A stretch of DNA of 16,879 nucleotides from a bacterium UBA2219 (lineage in GTDB: Bacteria; Desulfobacterota; Deferrimicrobia; Deferrimicrobiales; Deferrimicrobiaceae). Below are positions 13,507 to 16,879 of this stretch, one piece after another (positions within the stretch are counted from its first letter, which is position 1; every line of letters starts with the position of its first letter). The stretch lies in NCBI GenBank assembly GCA_002327765.1, contig DCUH01000133.1:127749-144627 (forward strand). The letters run 5' to 3'. A program made the translations under genes and the position numbers. The notes under the pieces were generated by a model. It was not told the DNA's origin. It worked only from the letters and a program-made list of their open reading frames with translations, and did not search any database.

Positions 13507-14970
13507 CTACCTCCGTTCGACGAGCTGGAAATTGGGATAGGCGGAGTTTCCGTGCTCGTTGTAATCCAGCCCCTCGATCTCCTCTTCCTCGCTCACGCGG
13601 ATGCCCCCCGTGAGCGCCTTGGTCGCGTACCAGAAACCCAGCGACAGGGCGAAGACGCACGCGGCGATCAGCCCCGCGCCCAGGAGCTGCGGCCCGAGCT
13701 GCGCCATGCCGCCGCCGAGGAAGAGCCCCTTCTTGGCCACTGCCGCCGCCGGGCAGACGGAGGGGTCGGCGAAGAGCCCCAGCGCGACGGTGCCGAACAC
13801 GCCGTTGGCAAGGTGGACGGCGGTGGCGCCGACCGGGTCGTCGATCCCCATCCGGTCGAAGAAGAAGACCGCCAGCACCACCAGGACGCCCGCGACGAGC
13901 CCGATGACCAGGGAGCTGGCGACGCTCACGAAGGCGCATGGCGCGGTGATGGCGACGAGCCCCGCGAGGCAGCCGTTCAGCGTCATGCCGAAATCGGGTT
14001 TCCCGAGGAACAGCCAGGCCGCGATCATGGAGCTGACGGTCGCCGCCGCCGCCGCGACGTTCGTGGTGGTGGCCACATGGGCGATGGAGGGGCCGTCCGC
14101 GGCCATCGTGGAGCCGGGGTTGAAGCCGAACCAGCCGAACCACAGGACCAGAACGCCGATGGCGGCGGAGGTCATGTTGTGGCCGGGGAGGGCGTTCACT
14201 CTGCCTCCCGGGCCGAATTTTCCTATGCGGGGACCGAGGACGACGACGCCGGCCAGGGCGGCCCAGCCGCCGACGGAGTGGACCACCGTCGAGCCCGCGA
14301 AGTCGAGGAACCCCTTGCCGGCGAGCCATCCGCCTCCCCAGATCAGGTGCCCGCCGACGGGATAGATCACCCCTACCAGGAAGATCGTGAAGATGAGGAA
14401 CGACTTGAACTTGATCCGCTCGGCGACGGCGCCGGAGACGATCGTCGCGGCGGTGCCGGCGAACACGAGCTGGAAGAAGAACTTCGCCCAGAACGGCACG
14501 CCCGTCCAGTTGAGGGCGTGGTAGACGCCCTTGTAGGCGTCGCCCGTCGCGGGGCTGTTATCGGCGCCAGACGCGAAGAACAGCCCGGAAAGACCCACGA
14601 CCGGGTTGCCGTCGCCGAACATGAGACCGAAGCCCAGGAAAAGGAATGCCATCGAGGAGACCGCGAACACCACGAAGTTCTTGAAGAGGATGTTCACGGT
14701 GTTCTTCGCCCGGCAGAAGCCGGACTCCACGAGGGCGAAGCCCAGGTTCATGAAGAAGACCAGGAACGCCGCGATCATCACCCAGAGGGTGTCCATGGCG
14801 ATCTTCTGGTTTGCGATGGCGTCCGCCATCTCCTTCGTGAAGGCCGGGGCCGCGTCGCCCGCGGCGGCCGCCCCTTCCGCCGCGAGGGCGGGGAGGGCCG
14901 CGACGGCCGCGAGGATCAGCGCCGCGAGCCCCGTGATCCGGACCATCCGTGTCGTCAGCAGTTTGTCCAT
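13507..14970 (-). CDS. amtB: Ammonium transporter (Amt/MEP/Rh family)
   Basis: Membrane channel of 487 residues. An N-terminal signal-like segment (about 10-31) is followed by an acidic/Ala linker and then 11 predicted membrane helices beginning at about 60. The twin pore histidines are seen in STVVHSVGGWAAL and GATAVHLANGVFG; the conserved AKNTVNILFKN and FFQLVFAGTAATIVSGAVAERIK segments (each quoted in part) are present. The C-terminal tail (about 450-487, EEEEIEGLDYNEHGNSAYPNF) contains the ExxGxDxxEHGxxAY motif that couples to GlnK. AGGAG precedes the ATG. It lies 57 bp downstream of the predicted outer-membrane protein gene and is probably transcribed from the sigma-54 promoter at 15876-15891. 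Confidence 0.94.
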   Translation of the reverse strand: MDKLLTTRMVRITGLAALILAAVAALPALAAEGAAAAGDAAPAFTKEMADAIANQKIAMDTLWVMIAAFLVFFMNLGFALVESGFCRAKNTVNILFKNFVVFAVSSMAFLFLGFGLMFGDGNPVVGLSGLFFASGADNSPATGDAYKGVYHALNWTGVPFWAKFFFQLVFAGTAATIVSGAVAERIKFKSFLIFTIFLVGVIYPVGGHLIWGGGWLAGKGFLDFAGSTVVHSVGGWAALAGVVVLGPRIGKFGPGGRVNALPGHNMTSAAIGVLVLWFGWFGFNPGSTMAADGPSIAHVATTTNVAAAAATVSSMIAAWLFLGKPDFGMTLNGCLAGLVAITAPCAFVSVASSLVIGLVAGVLVVLAVFFFDRMGIDDPVGATAVHLANGVFGTVALGLFADPSVCPAAAVAKKGLFLGGGMAQLGPQLLGAGLIAACVFALSLGFWYATKALTGGIRVSEEEEIEGLDYNEHGNSAYPNFQLVERR

Positions 14971-15027
14971 GCCGATTCTCCTTTTATCGTTCGCCCGTCA
15001 TCCGGTTGCCGTACCGCGCCACACGCG

Positions 15028-15825
15028 TCACGGGAAGTTGATGTCGACCTGCAGGGTGACGGTGTTCTGCCCGCCGGTCAGCTTCTCGTTATAGATGTCG
15101 TAGCCGAGCAGCACGCTCACGTTCTTCGCGAAGGCCCAGGAGGCGCCGAAGCTCAAGGCCCCGAGGGCGGAGTCGCCGCCCTGGTAGTCGACCGCCAGCC
15201 ACAGCTTGTCGGAGATCTCGGTCATGACGCGGTCCCACGACAGCAGCAGCCCCTTTTCATCCGAGGCGCCGTTCTGGTCCAGCAGCGCCTTCCTGTTGCC
15301 GACGTAGTAGCCCGCGGAGAGCCGGCCGATGACCGGGACCGTCTTCGCCGCGAGGGCGTACACGATGTCCTGCTTCGTGGTGAGTTCGCCGTTTCGGGCA
15401 TCGCCGCTCTTCGTGCCGAAGTTGTAGCCGCCGACCGCGAGGGCGGGGGAGAGCTTGAAGAGGGCGTCCTCGGGAGTCCCCAGCTTCGCGTGGAAGTAGA
15501 GCGGGTGGTTGTCCGCATCCCCCCCCGCGGAGATCACGTCGAAGCCGATCTCCGCCTGGATCTTCTGATACGGGAGGATCCCGACGGTGGGGCCGACGAC
15601 GTACGAGGGGCCCGTCCGGCTTCCGTCGTCGTTGGCCCCGTCGCGCAGGTAGGTGTCGAAATTCAGGTGGACCGTCTTGTACGGCTGAACGTCCGTGGAC
15701 GGGATCCAGACCTGCGTGGAGGGCGTGGCCGTCGCGGCGGACGCGGCGAAACCGCACAGCCCGATCGCCGACAGGGCGATGCCCGCCATCTTCCGGAATC
15801 TTCTGGTCGCATTGCTGCTCGCCAT
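15028..15825 (-). CDS. Uncharacterised predicted outer-membrane beta-barrel protein
   Basis: 265 residues. A signal peptide (basic RRFRK, hydrophobic core, AxA at about 28-33) is followed by WIPSTDVQPYKTVHLNFDTY and then many short amphipathic strands separated by Asp/Gly/Asn turns (DGANDDGSRTG, SAGGDADNHP, TKSGDARNGE), the look of an outer-membrane barrel. The end, TVTLQVDINFP, alternates hydrophobic residues like a last strand but closes in Pro rather than the usual Phe. GGGGAG lies 7 nt before the ATG. It heads the operon with amtB and glnK, immediately downstream of the sigma-54 promoter, so it probably serves under nitrogen limitation, perhaps as a porin or surface protein. I do not recognise a named family. 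Confidence 0.75.
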   Translation of the reverse strand: MASSNATRRFRKMAGIALSAIGLCGFAASAATATPSTQVWIPSTDVQPYKTVHLNFDTYLRDGANDDGSRTGPSYVVGPTVGILPYQKIQAEIGFDVISAGGDADNHPLYFHAKLGTPEDALFKLSPALAVGGYNFGTKSGDARNGELTTKQDIVYALAAKTVPVIGRLSAGYYVGNRKALLDQNGASDEKGLLLSWDRVMTEISDKLWLAVDYQGGDSALGALSFGASWAFAKNVSVLLGYDIYNEKLTGGQNTVTLQVDINFP

Positions 15826-15875
15826 GGTTTCTCTCCCCCTTGGGTTTTTCGACTAGATGCGTCGGGGAAGACAAG

Positions 15876-15891
15876 AGCATCGGCCGTGCCA
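15876..15891 (-). promoter_or_regulatory. Sigma-54 (-24/-12) promoter of omp-amtB-glnK
   Basis: The minus strand reads TGGCACGGCCGATGCT. Against the consensus TGGCACG-N4-TTGC(A/T) only one base differs, and the invariant GG (-24) and GC (-12) are intact with correct spacing. Transcription would start near 15866, leaving a leader of about 40 nt to the ATG at 15825. An activator gene of the matching class ends 137 bp upstream. Confidence 0.82.
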
Positions 15892-15918
15892 TGAACGCGG
15901 CGAGGCAGAAAGGCGGGG

Positions 15919-15934
15919 GGAACCCGGCGGTTCC
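15919..15934. promoter_or_regulatory. Inverted repeat GGAACC-CGGC-GGTTCC upstream of the sigma-54 promoter
   Basis: A perfect 6-4-6 palindrome, 28 bp upstream of the -24 element. It could be a binding site for a second regulator, or a chance GC-rich palindrome. It is not a TGT-N10-ACA site. Confidence 0.4.
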
Positions 15935-16001
15935 AGGAAGGAATACGGGACGGCGACCGCGGAACGGCGCCCCGCGGGCGGCCTGGCGATTACGACATAA
16001 A

Positions 16002-16017
16002 TGTAGAGTTATCTACA
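16002..16017. promoter_or_regulatory. NifA-type upstream activating sequence, TGT-N10-ACA
   Basis: TGTAGAGTTATCTACA fits the NifA UAS consensus TGT-N10-ACA and is in addition a full 6-4-6 dyad. Its centre lies about 143 bp upstream of the predicted start site, in the normal range for NifA-activated sigma-54 promoters. It is in an A/T-rich patch just 11 bp past the stop of the NifA-type activator gene. The same dyad followed by TTTAT could double as a weak terminator of that gene. Confidence 0.72.
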
Positions 16018-16027
16018 AAACCAGGCG

Positions 16028-16879
16028 CTATTTCCAGGGGGAGGCGAGGCCGAACTTCTTCATCTTGTAGGCGACCTGCCGGGGCGTCCAGCCCAGCACC
16101 TTCGCGGCGCGGGCGATCACCCACCCCGTCCCCTCGAGGGCGCGGCGCAGCTCCTCGCGCTCCAGCTCCTTCAGGTACTCTCCCCGGGCGCGCTGCCCGG
16201 GGGAGGGCGCCCGGAACGGGGGGGCCGCCCCGGCGGGCGCCGACGGGAGGCCGGGCTGCGGGCCGGGGGAGGATGCGCCAGGGGCTTCCGGGGGCGCGGC
16301 GGGCAGCCGGATCGCGCGGGGAAGGTCCTGCGCGTGGATCACCGGCCCCTTGGCCATGACCACCGCGCGCTCCACGAGGTTCTCCAGCTCCCGCACGTTC
16401 CCGGTCCACCGGTAATCGAGCAGCAGGTCGAGCGCCTCCCGGGAGAAGGCCACGCTCTTGGCGTGCTCCCGGTTGAACCGCTCCAGGAAATGCTCCGTCA
16501 GCGAAGGGATGTCCTCGCGGCGGTCGCGCAGCGGCGGGAGGTAGATCGGGATCACGTTCAGCCGGTAGTAGAGGTCCTCCCGGAAGGAGCCTTCGGCCAC
16601 CATCCTTTCGAGGTCCGCGTTCGTGGCGGCGATGATCCGCACGTCCGCGGGGACGGACCGGTTCTCGCCGAGCCGCTCGAAGCGGCGCTCCTGCAGCACG
16701 CGCAGGAGCTTCGCCTGGAGACCCAGCGGCATCTCGGAAATCTCGTCCAGCAGCAGCGTGCCGCCGTTGGCCTGCTCGAACTTGCCGGCGTGGGCATTGC
16801 TGGCGCCGGTGAACGCGCCGCGCTCGTAGCCGAACAGCGTCGCCTCCAGCATGTTCTCGGGAATCGCCGCGCAGTTGAT
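16028..16879 (-). CDS. nifA: NifA-type sigma-54-dependent transcriptional activator (N-terminus outside window)
   Basis: The last 283 residues are present, and the gene runs off the window edge. The AAA+ domain shows NCAAIPENMLEATLFG, the sigma-54 contact loop GAFTGA (visible residues 21-26), Walker B GGTLLLDEISEMP, the sensor segment VRIIAATNADL, and WTGNVRELENLVERAV. A Pro/Ala-rich linker of about 45 residues without any Cys leads to a Fis-type helix-turn-helix, GWVIARAAKVLGWTPRQVAY, whose TPRQVAY recognition helix is characteristic of NifA/VnfA/AnfA. The sensory domain (GAF expected) is not visible, so NifA cannot be separated from VnfA/AnfA or from a NifA-like paralogue. A perfect NifA UAS and a sigma-54 promoter follow directly downstream. 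Confidence 0.83.
   Translation of the reverse strand: MNCAAIPENMLEATLFGYERGAFTGASNAHAGKFEQANGGTLLLDEISEMPLGLQAKLLRVLQERRFERLGENRSVPADVRIIAATNADLERMVAEGSFREDLYYRLNVIPIYLPPLRDRREDIPSLTEHFLERFNREHAKSVAFSREALDLLLDYRWTGNVRELENLVERAVVMAKGPVIHAQDLPRAIRLPAAPPEAPGASSPGPQPGLPSAPAGAAPPFRAPSPGQRARGEYLKELEREELRRALEGTGWVIARAAKVLGWTPRQVAYKMKKFGLASPWK

Noticed and set aside
13375..15894. Very long plus-strand open frame (839 codons) opposite amtB and the outer-membrane gene
   Set aside because: It is antisense to glnK, amtB and omp, which all have clear family motifs. The translation is low-complexity Arg/Gly/Glu/His of the type produced by GC-rich antisense frames.
16002..16017. Reading the dyad only as the terminator of the activator gene
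   Set aside because: The stem is 6 bp and A/T-rich with an imperfect T tail, while the match to TGT-N10-ACA at the right distance from a sigma-54 promoter is exact. A dual role is not excluded.
15871..16027. NtrC-binding sites (TGCACC-N5-GGTGCA type) upstream of omp-amtB-glnK
   Set aside because: No such dyad is present in the region; only the NifA-type site and an unrelated GGAACC palindrome are seen.
15840..16070. Small plus-strand open frame upstream of the omp gene
   Set aside because: It covers the sigma-54 promoter and UAS, has no ribosome-binding site, and its composition is not protein-like.

Overview
The window is a GC-rich stretch, visibly well above 60 % G+C, from what is most likely a Desulfobacterota (former Deltaproteobacteria) genome of the Geobacterales/Desulfuromonadales kind. 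That placement is inference: it rests on GC-rich codon use, a NifA-type sigma-54 activator beside amt-glnK, LutABC, ETF, a c-type cytochrome lipoprotein and a RAYT transposase, not on a marker gene. The window is almost fully coding, and every large gap holds identifiable signals. I saw no tRNA, rRNA or CRISPR array.

Layout. 1-110: 3' end of etfA, then a clear hairpin terminator. 192-2548 (+): a nucleotide-sugar pair, a UDP-HexNAc 6-dehydrogenase (WbpA/TviB-like) and a WbpP/TviC-like 4-epimerase, for surface polysaccharide precursors. 2695-3561 (+): a REP-associated tyrosine transposase (RAYT). Three copies of a roughly 51-bp REP-like repeat surround this area. Each lies at the 3' end of a gene in the sense orientation of that gene, and two supply the stop codon. 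5638-3623 (-): a compact tRNA-modification operon consisting of a ubiquitin-like sulfur carrier (TtuB-like), a TtuA-like tRNA thiolase and a TrmI m1A58 methyltransferase. 5798-7060 (+): a seven-repeat FG-GAP lipoprotein. 8663-7109 (-): FetA/FetB ABC transporter. 8794-9168 (+): a small monohaem cytochrome c lipoprotein. 9289-10221 (+): an AEC-family carrier, convergent with and overlapping lutCBA (13049-10208, -). 15825-13162 (-): a predicted outer-membrane protein, amt and glnK. 16879-16028 (-): the C-terminal part of a NifA-type activator.

How the parts work together. The clearest circuit is at the right end. A NifA-like activator gene is followed by a perfect TGT-N10-ACA NifA-type upstream activating site, a near-consensus -24/-12 sigma-54 promoter, and then omp-amt-glnK, so ammonium uptake and PII signalling appear wired to nitrogen-fixation control. 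In the tRNA operon, thiolation of T54 and methylation of A58 are chemically linked in thermophiles, and all the dedicated parts are co-transcribed here. ttuB and lutA share a -10-like TATANT exactly 6 nt upstream of ATG and lack a Shine-Dalgarno sequence, which suggests leaderless mRNAs.

The points most worth a second look are the gene-3'-end placement of the REP/RAYT repeats, the ttuB-ttuA-trmI operon, and the uncharacterised outer-membrane protein at the head of the NifA/sigma-54-controlled amt operon.
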